This document shows positions 1-10,451 of a DNA stretch of 64,000 nucleotides, piece after piece. The position numbers were made by a program, and so were the translations under genes. Each line of letters starts with the position of its first letter. Position 1 is the first letter of the stretch. The stretch comes from Gautieria morchelliformis (taxonomy: Eukaryota; Basidiomycota; Agaricomycetes; Gomphales; Gomphaceae). The notes beneath the pieces are model-generated. The model was not told where the DNA came from. It worked only from the letters and a program-made list of their open reading frames with translations, and searched no databases. The stretch covers positions 62,001 through 126,000 of the forward strand of contig WHVA01000007.1 of NCBI GenBank assembly GCA_015179125.1, read 5' to 3'.

Positions 1-2484
1 CGCAATGATGGAAGGCTGCACAATGTCAGAGGTCACATGCTGGACAACAGATGGGTTGTGCCATACTCTCCTCTGCTCTTGCTCAAACTCCGGTGTCACA
101 TCAACCTTGAATTCACCTTCAGTGTGAGGTGCGTCAAGTATATCCACAAGTATCTATACAAGGGCCACGATCGGACCACGATGGAGTTTGGTGTCGACCA
201 TGATGAGATAAAGAAGTACCTGGACGCTCGCTATGTCAGTGCTCATGAGGCCTGTTGGAGGTTGCTGGAGCGGGAAATCCACACCCAGGTGCCTGCAGTC
301 ATGGCACTGCCAGTCCATGAAAAAGACCAGCAATCAGTCGTTTTCAATCCTGATGCTGATCCGCTCACCATCATGAACAGGGTCGAGGGGTCAAAGACAG
401 CGCTCATGGCTTACTTTGAGGCCAATGCTGCCTACCCTCATGCACGCGATGTGCTCTATGTGGATTTTCCTGAGCATTTTACCTGGAAAAAAGAGGAAAG
501 GGTATGGACACCACGTCAAAGGGGATATAGCATTGGACGCCTTCACTTTGCAAGCCCAAAATCAGGAGAGAGATTTTATTTGCGCACTCTCCTCACGGTG
601 GTCAAGGGCGCCAGATCCTTTGAGGAGCTTAGGACGGTGGATGGCATACAATGTGCTACTTACAAGGAGGCCTGTCTTGCCAGGGGACTTCTGGAGGATG
701 ATCAGGAGTGGAGGTTGTGTCTCCAGGAAGCCAGTGGCATGAAAACAGGCGCTCAGCTCAGACATCTCTTTGCCACCATCCTTGGTCATTGCATTCCCTC
801 ACAGCCTGACAGACTATGGGACGGCTTCAAGGAGCACATATGTGATGATCTCAGACATCGGCTCCAAACCAGACACAATATCCAGGAGCCACGGGATGAT
901 CAGGTCTATGATTTTGGCCTCTTTCTCTTGGATAAACTCCTTCAGCGTAATGGAATGTCCTTGAGCAACTTTAAAGATATGCCTCGGGTGGTAGGCGAGT
1001 GGGAGGTCCTGATTGGAAACAGGTTCATAGCTGAGCAGAGGGACTATGACCCTGTTCAAGAGAGGCAGATGGCTGATGAGGAGGTTCCCAAGCTGAATGA
1101 GGGGCAAAGGTCTGCGCATGACCAGATATTACGGTCGGCACTGGACATAGATGCTCAGGGGAAACCTAACGGACAAATGTTTTTCGTCACTGGATCAGGG
1201 GGCGCTGGGAAATCATTCACATGGAACACCCTAATCCACTCCTGTAGAGCAGAGAGTCTCATTGTGCTTGCTGTAGCCTCATCTGCAATGGCTGCACTTA
1301 TCCTCACTAATGGGACAACCTCTCACAGCATGCTTGGAATTCCAATTCCTGTCCATGAGGGCTCTCTCTCCTCCATCAAAAAGAACTCTGACCAGGCTGA
1401 TATGCTGAGACTGGCCAGGCTCATCATTTGGGATGAGGCTGCAATGCAGCATCGCCATGCCATAGAGGCCATTGACAGGACACTGAGGGATTTCCTTGAC
1501 CAGCCTGACAGACCATTTGGTGGCATCACAGTCGCCTTTGGAGGTGACTTTCAGCAGACTCTCCCAATCGTCCCTAAAGGCTCCAAGGAGGATATCGTGG
1601 GAGCTACCCTTCAGAAGTCATATCTGTGGCCAAAGATCAAGGTCCTCCATCTGACAGAGAACATGCGGGTGAGAAATGACCCTGACAGAGCCCGGTTTGC
1701 AGAATGGCTGCAGAATGTGGGTCAGGGAAAGGATCTCCCACTAGATCATACGTTCTCACTCCCTCAACACATGGTTTGTGGCCCTGGAATTGCAGAGCTG
1801 ATCCAGGAAATATACCCTGGCATTGGCAATGCAATCCCTGCCCAGGACAATTATTTTTTAGAGCGGGCCATCCTCTGTCCCAGAAATATTGAGGTCAATG
1901 AGATCAATTCCATGGTGTTGAGGCAGTTTCCAGGTGATGCTCAGGTCTTCCACTGTGCAGATTCTGTCAAGGAAACCGACTTTGCAGAGCAGTATCCTGT
2001 GGAGTATCTGAATTCCATAGAGATGGGCAGTCTTCCTCCTGCTCACTTGGAAGTCAAGCCTGGAGTGCCTCTGATGATGTTGCGCAATTTGGATAAGAAG
2101 CAAGGACTATGCAATGGGACAAGGTTGCGGTTGGTGAGGATGAGGAATAGAGTGTTGGAGGTCAGGATCATCTCAGGTCCACGTGCAGGAAATACTGCTT
2201 TCATCCCCAGGATCACCATTTCACCATCAGAGGGGGAATTACCATTTGTGCTGCAGAGGAGACAGTTTCCAGTGCGTGTGGCATTTGCAATGACCATCAA
2301 CAAGTCTCAGGGACAGTCTTTGGGTACGGTTGGGCTGGACCTGAGATATCCAGTGTTTGGACATGGTCAGTTGTATGTTGGTGTTTCAAGGGGAACAAGC
2401 TGGAACAAAGTGAAGGTCTTGCTTGAGCAGGGTTTGAACACAACCAACATTGTATATAAAGATGTATTACTTAGAGCTCCTTGA
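1..2484 (+). CDS. Helitron Rep-helicase, C-terminal part (5' end outside window)
   Basis: Open from base 1, so the first visible Met (base 37) is internal and the gene is cut by the window edge. The first ~60 codons carry the end of the Helitron Rep nuclease, with the tyrosine/lysine motif KYIHKYLYKG. A PIF1-like SF1B helicase follows: Walker A GSGGAGKS near base 1195, Walker B IIWDEAA near 1425, GGDFQQTLPIVPKG near 1535, and C-terminal motifs INKSQGQSL and YVGVSRG up to the stop. In this family the Rep domain nicks and joins element ends and the helicase unwinds DNA for rolling-circle transposition. No frameshift or stop is seen in the visible part, so the element could be active. The 3' terminus of the same element lies 170 bp downstream. 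Confidence 0.95.
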   Translation, partial: RNDGRLHNVRGHMLDNRWVVPYSPLLLLKLRCHINLEFTFSVRCVKYIHKYLYKGHDRTTMEFGVDHDEIKKYLDARYVSAHEACWRLLEREIHTQVPAVMALPVHEKDQQSVVFNPDADPLTIMNRVEGSKTALMAYFEANAAYPHARDVLYVDFPEHFTWKKEERVWTPRQRGYSIGRLHFASPKSGERFYLRTLLTVVKGARSFEELRTVDGIQCATYKEACLARGLLEDDQEWRLCLQEASGMKTGAQLRHLFATILGHCIPSQPDRLWDGFKEHICDDLRHRLQTRHNIQEPRDDQVYDFGLFLLDKLLQRNGMSLSNFKDMPRVVGEWEVLIGNRFIAEQRDYDPVQERQMADEEVPKLNEGQRSAHDQILRSALDIDAQGKPNGQMFFVTGSGGAGKSFTWNTLIHSCRAESLIVLAVASSAMAALILTNGTTSHSMLGIPIPVHEGSLSSIKKNSDQADMLRLARLIIWDEAAMQHRHAIEAIDRTLRDFLDQPDRPFGGITVAFGGDFQQTLPIVPKGSKEDIVGATLQKSYLWPKIKVLHLTENMRVRNDPDRARFAEWLQNVGQGKDLPLDHTFSLPQHMVCGPGIAELIQEIYPGIGNAIPAQDNYFLERAILCPRNIEVNEINSMVLRQFPGDAQVFHCADSVKETDFAEQYPVEYLNSIEMGSLPPAHLEVKPGVPLMMLRNLDKKQGLCNGTRLRLVRMRNRVLEVRIISGPRAGNTAFIPRITISPSEGELPFVLQRRQFPVRVAFAMTINKSQGQSLGTVGLDLRYPVFGHGQLYVGVSRGTSWNKVKVLLEQGLNTTNIVYKDVLLRAP

Positions 2485-2516
2485 TTTCTGATATCTACTT
2501 GATGCAAATTGATTAC

Positions 2517-2681
2517 TTTGATTTTCCCCAATGCACTTGACCTTACTGATATGTTAGACTTACCGATGCGTTAGACTTACTGATGTGTTAGACTTACTGA
2601 TGCATTAGACTTGCTGATGCATTTGACCTTACCCAGGCGTTTGAGCTACACCCCCGCGCGAAGCGTGGGTATCCACCTAGT
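2517..2681 (+). repeat. Helitron 3' subterminal repeats and terminus
   Basis: About six degenerate 18-bp units of the type TTGACCTTACTGATGCAT run up to the end. A GC-rich hairpin follows at about 2652-2669 (cccgcgcg / cgtggg, loop aa), then ATCCACCTAG. The element ends in CTAG at 2677-2680 and the next base is T, matching the Helitron 3' signature of hairpin plus CTRR inserted before T. The same units and end recur in the non-autonomous copies below. Confidence 0.9.
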
Positions 2682-2839
2682 CAAAAAGTGAAACGCGCAG
2701 GTAAGGGTGGTTGTGGGCATCGCTTATGTCATGATTGGTAATCTTAGTCAGCCAACCAATCGCGAGCCAGCGCCACTTCCCTGTCCAATCGCGAGCGAGT
2801 GGCGCAGCCACGAGTTGACGCTAGCCGCGAGTTGACGCT

Positions 2840-2930
2840 GACAGCGTGGCTGGTCACGTGACCCACTCACGTCCCTCGCGACCACATACGCGAGGGTGGT
2901 CCGTGCACGGGCTTCGCTCAGTATAAAGAG
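2840..2930 (+). promoter_or_regulatory. Conserved Helitron promoter block
   Basis: The 12-bp palindrome GGTCACGTGACC (2852-2863, containing a CACGTG E-box core) lies 70 bp upstream of TATAAA (2922-2927), with the conserved text GTGGTCCGTGCACG between them. The same palindrome-TATA spacing recurs at 21535/21605, 24423/24492 and 26523/26593. It looks like an RNA polymerase II core promoter; transcription is inferred. Confidence 0.6.
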
Positions 2931-2991
2931 CAACGCTGGAAAGCCATCACCGGTCACTCCTCTCTGGCTGCTATATGGTTGGCTTACTCTT

Positions 2992-3082
2992 TTACCCCCA
3001 AGGAGACCCAGCAACAGCAAGAGACACCCAGAGATAGTTTCTCTGGGTGTCTCTTGCTGTTGCTGGGTCTCCTTAGGGGTAA
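2992..3082. repeat. Long near-perfect hairpin
   Basis: Left arm 2992-3034 and right arm 3040-3082 are reverse complements with one mismatch, around a 5-nt loop (tagtt). It sits ~70 bp after the TATA box, where sister copies have ordinary 'ctctggctttggctggg' text. It therefore seems to be a local inverted duplication of that transcribed leader. Confidence 0.95.
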
Positions 3083-3084
3083 TA

Positions 3085-3365
3085 TTGCTATTTGATCCGA
3101 TGTAAATTCTGTAATATTATTTTTATCTCTTTTGTTATTGTATTTTACCATATGTACTGTATATTTTTTGACATTTTTTCGAGAAATAGATATCAATACA
3201 TTATCCTGAACTTGCTAAAATTAATGACAACAGGCTCTGCTTGCAATGTAGTTTCTTTTGTTATTATTTTATTTTGTATACTGTCTATGTTAAAACAAAT
3301 ATTAATAAATTTCCCTGAGTTTGCTAAAGTTAATGATAAGTAACAGCCTCTGCTTGCAAATATAA
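3085..3365 (+). repeat. AT-rich ~90-bp tandem repeats
   Basis: Degenerate units built on ttttttgacattttttcg, agatatcaataaattatcctgac and gctaaaattaatgacaacag. The same unit recurs at about 22020-22680, 24660-25145 and 26880-27540, and inverted at about 7200-7345. Several units share only the gacattttttcgaaaaatagata core, so copy number differs between elements. Confidence 0.8.
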
Positions 3366-3436
3366 ATAAGTCTATTCCTCTAATATTCACTATAAACCCT
3401 CTGTTATATTGCCCCTACAATAAATTCACTTTGAGG

Positions 3437-3835
3437 CTCTTGGGGATATGTTAAACATGGGGATGCTACACACACTATAGGGACATGCTAGGCACACTAT
3501 AGGGCAACATGCTATAAACAAGGGACAAGCTACACACTACAGGGTGACACACCATGCATGGGGGACACGCTACAAACACGGGATATGTTATGCACACTAT
3601 ACTTGGGGGACACTTGCATGGGGGACATGCCACGCATGCTATACTTGAGGGTCAGACTACCCTACACATGCTATACTTGGGGACACACTACAAGTTTCGG
3701 GACACACTGCATGTGAGGACACGCTACGTGTGAGGACATGCTGCATGTGAGGACACGCTACGGGTGAGGACACGCTACAGGTGAGGACACGCTACAGGTG
3801 AGGACACGCTATGGGTGAGGACATGCTATCTACTG
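3437..3835 (+). repeat. ggggacacgctac minisatellite (unit 1)
   Basis: Irregular 16-25-bp units of the form ggggacacgctacacacgctatacttg, ending in a purer run of 'gtgaggacacgctac' units at 3715-3830. It is the same family as the arrays at 22700-23395, 25155-25815 and 27555-28495. Open frames through it translate as low-complexity Cys/Met/Gly/Thr text and are not genes. Confidence 0.85.
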
Positions 3836-3839
3836 AGGT

Positions 3840-4780
3840 TATTAGCAGTTCAACCGCCTCTTTGGTCACCAGGCAAAACAGATAGCATAGATCTGACTTT
3901 GTACTATCCAGTCCTGGCATGTATAGCGGAGTTAGCTCACATGAGTGTGAGCGAGGGGCACCCAGCCCTCAGATACAAAGCGATCAATTCACCACTCCCT
4001 GATGGATCAACTGCCTTTATTGTCAAGCTTGGAACACCGATCAATGAAGGCAACTTGGATGGGAGCAATAGGTGGCCTACAGCACCAACCGCAGCTGTGC
4101 AGAGTAAAATGAGAACACACATCACAAGAAAAGGAAATGTCCCACCTATCATCACATCTGTCTGCCTTGGGACTCATGCTTGGGATTTACTCAACAACAA
4201 CCAAGGAAGGGACAGAGCACATCAAATCCAACTGCATTTTGGGTCTTCCCCCATTTCTGATTTTGGTATTGTTTCTATTTCTCTGAGAGTGTCACCGGAG
4301 GATCAGCTGGCATATATATATATACAAGCATTGTCAAAATTAAGGATCCCCAAGATCACTATTGGATCTATTTCACAATGCACAAGGGCAAGGAATTGCT
4401 ACTGGAATGTAACATGTAAACTGTTCACTTTTGACATGTGTCTGGTGTGCATGGATTCCATTATTTTGATGAGTCCTTTCATGATGGATTTCCTGATGGC
4501 ATTCCTGCATGGTTCCAAGACAGTGCAGTGACTCCCAAAGTGGCACATCAACTATGGAATGGAGCCACTTTTCTGTTCTTCGAGATGAAAGCCTTCTCAA
4601 AGCTTTGAAACCTGTGGAATATGATAATAGGCGCAATCTTATAATACCTGATGATTCAGTCAAGACTATTACCACTTTCATGTCTAGAGTTGCTGCGAGG
4701 ACCATCACAGATGTAGAGAGGGAGGTCTGCATGTTTGTATCTGTGTACGCACACTACACCAGGGAACACCCTACCCATAC
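3840..4780 (+). pseudogene. Captured protein-coding fragment of unknown family
   Basis: A 238-codon open frame (3815-4531) enters from the minisatellite and encodes ordinary globular protein sequence from about 3900 (for example NRWPTAPTAAVQ, then HAWDLLNNNQGRDRAHQIQLHF). The same reading continues, out of frame, to about 4760 (KALKPVEYDN, VKTITTFMSRVA, DVEREVCMF). A shorter copy of the same gene piece sits in another Helitron at 25812-26150, missing an internal stretch. It has no start or stop of its own and no domain I recognise. It looks like a host gene fragment picked up by a Helitron ancestor and then decayed. Confidence 0.6.
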
Positions 4781-5079
4781 TGGGGTGCACTAGGAGAACC
4801 GCAGTGCAGGTTGCAGCACAGAAACACTTTATCAAAGCTCCTCAAGGCCCTTAAGTCGGTATCCCTGCACCTTGGGCAACCCAGCTGATAATGAGGCATA
4901 TGACCCAGACCTTTATGAAGTAGATGATAGGTATATATGAACATCCCATACGGAGAAAATGCATATAATCATCACACCTTTTGAGAATATACACACAGGG
5001 AGCACATGACATAAAGGGGACATGGGAAACATGAGAAGAGGATATATTGTGCAAGATGCATTTTATTTACCCCAATGCA

Positions 5080-5157
5080 TTTGACCTTACCTATGCATTT
5101 GACCTTACTGATGCATTTGACTTAAACCCCCGCGCGAAGCGCGGGTACCCACCTAGT
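5080..5157 (+). repeat. Helitron 3' terminus (unit 1)
   Basis: Two to three 18-bp GATGCATTTGACCTTAC units, the hairpin cccgcgcgaagcgcggg (5128-5144), TACCCACCTAG and a following T. This copy is close to the consensus end. Confidence 0.9.
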
Positions 5158-5420
5158 ATTACAGAATTATTTGGTGAAATGAAGCTACATATTTAATCAG
5201 GCTTTAGCAGCACCTCTTTGTGTACAATATTAGATGTTGTGTTCCCCTTCCCTAAAGAACATCTTCCCTAAAGAACATGGACTCTGTTATGATAAATACT
5301 GCATATCGCAAGTCTATTCCTACCATGCACCTGTGCTGCACACCAGGATATGGCACAGCGCTGGGTAGGGACCGCCGGGGACCCATGGGATGAGCTTGAA
5401 TGCACTTGGACCACTGCTAT
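5157..5420. other. Inter-element spacer, no gene seen
   Basis: About 260 bp between the plus-strand Helitron end and the reverse Helitron. It contains a duplicated 'cttccctaaagaacat' and no open frame with protein-like content. Confidence 0.5.
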
Positions 5421-5564
5421 GGTGGATACCCGTGGTTAGGTCCAACACATTGGGTAAAGAAAACTTGGGATAAGTACAATCATTCAGATAAGTAAAACAC
5501 ATCTTATCACAATTGAAAGTAGCTCTAAATAATGCATCAGGGTAGGTAATATCACCACCCATTT

Positions 5565-5758
5565 CTCCATGTCTGTGTGCCCCTCATGGGTAGCATGTCC
5601 CTATGTATGGCATGTGTTCCCAGAGTGTAGTGTGTCCCGCAAGTATAGTGTGCATAGCATGTCCCCCATGTGTAGTGTGTTCCCCATGTGTAAGGTCTCC
5701 CCCATGTGTAGTGTGTCCCCCATGCGTAGTGTGTCTCCCAAGTATATCATGTGTATTG
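5565..5758 (-). repeat. Minisatellite, proximal part (reverse Helitron)
   Basis: Reverse complement of the ggggacacactac minisatellite (cccccatgtgtagtgtgtcc units). It is interrupted by the two solo LTRs and resumes at 7035-7150. Confidence 0.75.
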
Positions 5759-6368
5759 TGTTATGAATAGGAAAATCAAGCTATACATTCATATTCATCA
5801 CTAACAAACCCCTAACGACCTTCTGACTCCATATCTACATCCATATGCAATGCCGGCGCACTCTAGGGCATGCACGCGCGCTGTCACTCGCGCATGCCTC
5901 TAACCGGCGGCTTCGACCCTGAGCCCGGTTCCAGGGCCGACCGAGGGCTAGATCCGAGATGGAGCGCGGGAAGCGCTCCATCGTTCCTGATGCATATATT
6001 AGGCTACACATGATCAGGTACAGCCCTGGCACCAGTGCATGCATTGCGCACCGGCGGCACTCGTTGCTCCATAAACCCCTATTATATCTAGTTTAGTACG
6101 GGCTCGCTCCAAACGCATAAATAGCTAGCAATGTATGATAGAAACACTAGGCAGTTAAACTCCAACCTTGCGCTATTGATTGAAGCCCACAGAGGCTAGT
6201 TTTTCCTTTGACTGGATGGAGCAATATCAGTCGGTGTCTAGCGTAGTTGTCACTGCACGCGGTGTTAGTGCAAACAACCGAAGTTGTTCTCATCTTATTC
6301 TCTCTACACACTTTTACGACCTCATGAACCCTCACTGCGTACGCAACCCGCCGGCAATACTTTCCACA
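5759..6368 (+). mobile_element. Solo LTR, family 1
   Basis: Begins TGTTATGAATAGG and ends CTTTCCACA, with a TATA-like CATAAATAG near 6115. Flanking 5-mers are TATTG (5754-5758) and TATTA (6369-6373), a 4/5 match to a target-site duplication. No internal retroelement sequence adjoins it. Short open frames inside are not genes. Orientation and family are not established. Confidence 0.5.
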
Positions 6369-6381
6369 TATTATGTCCCTT

Positions 6382-7034
6382 TGTTACGACCATGCATTTC
6401 CAACTTCCGACACTCAGTTCTGCCTCCTTTCCGACATCCCAATAATTCTGACAATCCCGCCCCTTGTTATATCCTTTCTTCTTTCGACTCTATTCCTTGG
6501 ACATACCGCACTCAACTCGCAGCACAGCAAGACCATATGGCCAGCCCCTCTGGAGTCCCATTGTTCCGTTATGTCAGATATCCTTTCTGTCCCCTTGTTC
6601 TTTTGCCCATTGTTCTTGACTCTACCCTGCACCCCCTTGTAGTTCTTTGTTCTCAATTAGTTACTTACCCCATATATCTTATACGACTTCCACTTTCTTT
6701 GGAATATGCTTAGTACTACCTGATTACCTGTTGTCTCAGCTCTTTGTATGAAAGGCCTCACGTATGCTTGTTATTCTGGAATCAGATAATCACCTTCAAT
6801 ACATGATTTCTTTTGCTCTATCTCCTGTTCTTAGCACAGCGAGTAGCGCAGCACCTCCATCTCTTAGCCTTCCACCTTCCAACTTAACTCTTGGCCTTTA
6901 ACTTACTTTGATACTTTCCAACTTCCGACTTACAATCCGAAATACTTAGGACAATAGTTCATTGGGGACGCAACACATAAGTTGAAGCCACCGTCCTTTC
7001 TAGTTCCAACTTCCGGCAATCACAATACATAACA
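6382..7034 (+). mobile_element. Solo LTR, family 2, with perfect 5-bp duplication
   Basis: 653 bp from TGTTACGACC to ATACATAACA, flanked by CCCTT on both sides (6377-6381 and 7035-7039). A TATA-like GTATGAAAGGCC follows the conserved CAGCTCTTT near 6740. Relatives occur at 18462-19154 (plus) and, more diverged, at 23545-24097 and 28672-29229 (minus). Perfect duplication with no internal region indicates LTR-LTR recombination after insertion. Confidence 0.8.
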
Positions 7035-7199
7035 CCCTTGTGCATAGCATGTCTCTTGTTTGTAGTGTGTCTCCCATGTGTAGCATGTCCCCCGAGTGTA
7101 GCATGTCCCCCAAGTATAGTGTGCAGAGCATGTCCCTTGTTTGTAGTATGTAGCATAGCCCTAAGAGCCTAAAAGTGAACTTATTGTAGGGGCAGAGAA

Positions 7200-7345
7200 A
7201 ATAAATAAATGTCAGAGGGTTTACAATGGATAATAGAGAAATAGACTTATATTTTGCAAGCAGAGGCTGTTGTCATTAATTTTTTAGCAAAGTCAAGGAA
7301 ATTTTTTGATATCTATTTTGACAAATATACAGTATATATATACAT
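7200..7345 (-). repeat. AT-rich Helitron repeat unit (reverse)
   Basis: Reverse complement of the tagatatcaataaa...gctaaaattaatgacaacag unit found in the plus-strand Helitrons, ending at the tatatatacagtatatttgt text. Confidence 0.8.
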
Positions 7346-7379
7346 AAAAAATAAATAAAAATAAATAATAACAATTAAA

Positions 7380-8160
7380 AAAAAAGAGACACTGATCCTA
7401 ATAAATATCAAAAAAGAAGGAGATATGAGAGCAAGAAATGTCAGAAAAAAACACACCACAGGCAGTGATAATGATCAAGAAAGGTGGGAGGCAATAAGAG
7501 GAGCAGGCCAGGCTGAAAAGCAGTCAAAAAGTGGTTAAAAAAGCGAAAATGTTAGAAGAAATACCATGGAGAGAAGCTGATCCTAATAAATGTCAAAACA
7601 ACACAAATATGATAGCATGACACACACCAGATGCAGCAATGGCAGACAGGAAAGGTGGGAAACACTGACAGGAGGAACCTGGGCTGAAAATATGGCAAAA
7701 AGAGGATAGAAAAGCGAAAATTAGGGGAAGAAATGACAGATATGATAAGGAAAGAGCACACAGGAGGCAGTAGTGGTGACCAAGAAAGGTGGAGGCAATG
7801 AGAGGAGCAACCTAAGCTGAAAAGAAGTCAAACAGAGATTAAAAAAGCGAAAATTACAGCAAGAAATAGCAATATTTACCCTGGAGAGAAGCTGATTCTA
7901 ATAAATATCAAAACACATTATAGCAAGACACACCAGATGCACCAATATCAGACAGGCAAGGTGGGAGGCGTTGAGAGAGGGGGCTAAAAAGAAGACAAAA
8001 AGAGGATAAAAAAGCGAAAATTATTGGAGGAAATGATAGATATGATAGGGAAAAACACACCAGAGCCAGTAATGACCATCAAGAAAGGTGGGAGGCAATG
8101 AGAGGAGCAGCCTAGGGTGAAAAGAAGTCAAAAGAGGATAAAAAGCGAAAATATTAACAA
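7380..8160 (-). repeat. Purine-rich two-part tandem repeat
   Basis: The phrase caagaaaggtgggaggcaatgagaggagc recurs at about 7470, 7637, 7772, 7945 and 8078. Spacing alternates near 167/135/173/133 bp, so the real unit is a ~305-bp dimer of two related monomers. Each monomer also carries 'aaaaaagcgaaaat' and 'atatgatagg'. No coding potential is seen. It is absent from the plus-strand Helitron copies. Confidence 0.75.
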
Positions 8161-8389
8161 TATTTACCTGAGGGGGCTGTAGAGAGACAGAGAGCCCCAG
8201 TAAGAGACACAGAAAGAGCCACACACAGAGAAAGCTAGTAGCAGACACAGAGAAAGCCAGACAGAGAGATAGCCAGCAACAGACAGAGAGCCAGCAGCAT
8301 AGACAGAGAGCCAGCAGCAGACAGACAGATCCAGGAGGCACAGAGACAGTGGGCAGGAGAGCCAGAGGTTGTCAGTTGGACCAGAGGAA

Positions 8390-8600
8390 ATGGCAGCAGG
8401 ATGGTCGAGGGAAGGTGGGTGCGCGCGCGCAGCAACGTTGGACGCGAACCGGTCACGTGACCAGGAACGCTGCTTGGTCGCTCGCGGCTGCGCCGCTCGC
8501 ATTCAAACTCCGCCGTAGTAGAAAGTTGCGTGGTTTGTTTGCGTCTTAGTCAGGATTATGTCAGGATTATATCAGCAGAGCGTGCTGTTTTCATATAGTG
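8390..8600 (-). promoter_or_regulatory. GC-rich Helitron 5' block (reverse copy)
   Basis: Contains GGTCACGTGACC (8451-8462) and the recurring hairpin GCGAGCGGCGCAGCCGCGAG (8473-8492 on the minus strand). Unlike the other copies I do not see TATAAA 70 bp downstream of the palindrome, so the promoter may have been lost. Confidence 0.5.
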
Positions 8601-8638
8601 AGACCCACAACCGCCCCCCCTAGAACTTTATACTATTG

Positions 8639-8750
8639 ATAAGCAAGCCACACAACTGGTGGCGACACAGGAAGGAATAGGGAAGGATGCAACAAGGGAG
8701 ACGTAAGGAAGGCAAAATAAAAGGAAGAACAGGTGGTCCCCTGACATCAA
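8639..8750 (-). repeat. ~110-bp direct repeat, left copy (LTR candidate, 3')
   Basis: Identical to 14951-15060. On the minus strand it begins TGTCAGGGGACC and is immediately preceded by the polypurine tract AGAAGGGGGGTTGA, as expected at the 5' edge of a 3' LTR. Its far end is cut by the reverse Helitron that starts at 8638. Confidence 0.6.
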
Positions 8751-10451
8751 CCCCCCTTCTAGAATGCAATGTCCCGATGCACAAGGTCTCAGTCGGCACT
8801 TGGTCCAACCACTGATCCAAAATGGGAGGGCGCAGTGGGGGCCATGACAGCGGCGTGCAGTGAGCACAGCAAGGCTGGAGGCGAGTGGAGCGTGCATGAA
8901 TGGGGAGTGGGGGAGCAAAGTACGTGGAATGTGCCACCTGCGGGGGCATCAGCGGCATGTGGGCTGCGCAGCACGATAAGGCATGCGTGGGCTGTGGCTG
9001 CAGATGGGGTATGTGGCGCAATAGCGGGGGCGGTTGCAGCCAGGGACGCAATGGCAGGACACGCACCCGAGCACATGTGGGGCACTACAAGCGCGTCCAC
9101 ATAGCATGCAAGGCACACCGGCTTGTGCGGATGGCCTGTGCCTGCACTGGAAGGAACTTTGAACGGCACGTGAGAGGAGAGCTGTAGAGTGTGGAGTGCC
9201 TATGGGCCTCATGCTCCAGCACCCACGGAGGTGCGCACTTCCAACAGCGGGCGATATCCTGGACGTCACGTATCCCACCCCAGGCCGTCTCAGTACGTCC
9301 AATGCTCCAGGGCATGCATGTCGCTATCCACTCATCACCGTCGAAGTCGGTGCAGCCTGGCAACAGGTCATGAGGCGACATCAGAAGGTGTGTGGGGGGT
9401 CTAGATGAGGCATGGAGGGAGGTGTCCGGCTGCACGGTTACGCAGCGCTTTCGTGGCCGCTGGGAATGAGGTAACACCGGTGCATGGTGGAAGGACCGAG
9501 CATGCCCGGGGTATGCGCCTCCAAGCCTGTGCGTCGCCGACATCCGTATGTGCGGGACATTGGTGAGCAAGCCCCCCTTGCGATGACATGGGTGTGCGTA
9601 GCGCGTTGTAGCACCTGCTGCGGTCGCCTGCATCGTCACGTGGGGTGCTTGCCATTCCTCCGCTGAGCTTCGCGGCATGCGCGCATCATCCTGGCGGTGC
9701 ACCTTCAGTTCTGAAGCGGCGTGTGCTTCTCGGACCTAGGGGACGCCCGTCACACCTTCATAGACGCAGGGAACGTCGCTCAGGATGCAGCCGGATATGT
9801 GTGCATGCATGCGTGCGGGGAGGCAAGTACATGCGGGAGCCTGGAGAGGCGTGCGGGTGTGCACGCGCACCTTACACAGTGAGCGACTTTCACCCCCTCT
9901 TCTACAGTGCATCGTCCCGACGCATGTCATTGTGTGGTGCGGGAGAGGAAGGAAAGGCGTGGAGTGGTGGGGTGACAGGGTACATGCCAGGTAGGTAGGC
10001 CTGCCCTTCGCTCGTTGGGTGCCACTGGTTGCGCGCATGCGACATGGGGCGGGGTCTCGCACTGCAGTGTGGTGGGCCAGGAGATGCATGGCAGGGGTGG
10101 TCGCAGGATACTGTGGGTCTGCATGCGTTGCGTCGATAGAAGGTGCCAGCAGCGGCTCCGAGTCGACGCCTGCCGCGGCCTTCGCAGTGCGTGCCCGGCT
10201 TTACCAACAACGGGTGTGTGGTGTGCAACATCACACATGGCGTCGTGGGTGTCGCTTGTACCGCTTCCATGCGTACTCCTCGTAGGGACACGAACGAGGG
10301 GTGGAAGCAGCTGGGCGGCCGCAGCGAGGCACACCCCGGGGACGCGGTGTGGGTGCAGGGGACGTGCTGGAGCTATGAGGGTGCCGCTCGGTACGTCCAC
10401 ACGTGCACGTGCATGTGTCAGAGAGTGGGTGTGGGCATGCCGGCACACGGC

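Larger units (their letters stand above)
2681..5156 (+). mobile_element. Non-autonomous Helitron, unit 1
   Basis: It begins TC directly after the CTAG of the helicase element and ends with its own hairpin (about 5126-5145) and CTAG (5153-5156), again followed by T. Order inside: GC-rich promoter block with GGTCACGTGACC (2852) and TATAAA (2922), a long perfect-arm hairpin (2992-3082), AT-rich ~90-bp repeats, a ggggacacgctac minisatellite, a captured protein-coding fragment, the 18-bp subterminal repeats and the end. No transposase is encoded. The shared terminus says it is mobilised in trans by the neighbouring Rep-helicase type; that step is inference. Confidence 0.8.
5421..8638 (-). mobile_element. 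Non-autonomous Helitron in reverse orientation, with nested LTRs
   Basis: Read on the minus strand it has the same order as the plus-strand units. It starts near 8638 (TCAATAGTATAAAG, then GGTTGTGGG) and carries GGTCACGTGACC (8451-8462), a CT-rich stretch, AT-rich repeats, the ggggacac minisatellite and a worn 3' end near 5425-5435 (ACGGGTATCCACCATAG). Two solo LTRs (5759-6368 and 6382-7034) sit in the minisatellite, and an extra repeat array fills 7380-8160. The hairpin arm at the 3' end is eroded, so this copy is probably old. Its 5' end interrupts the direct repeat at 8639-8750. Confidence 0.7.
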
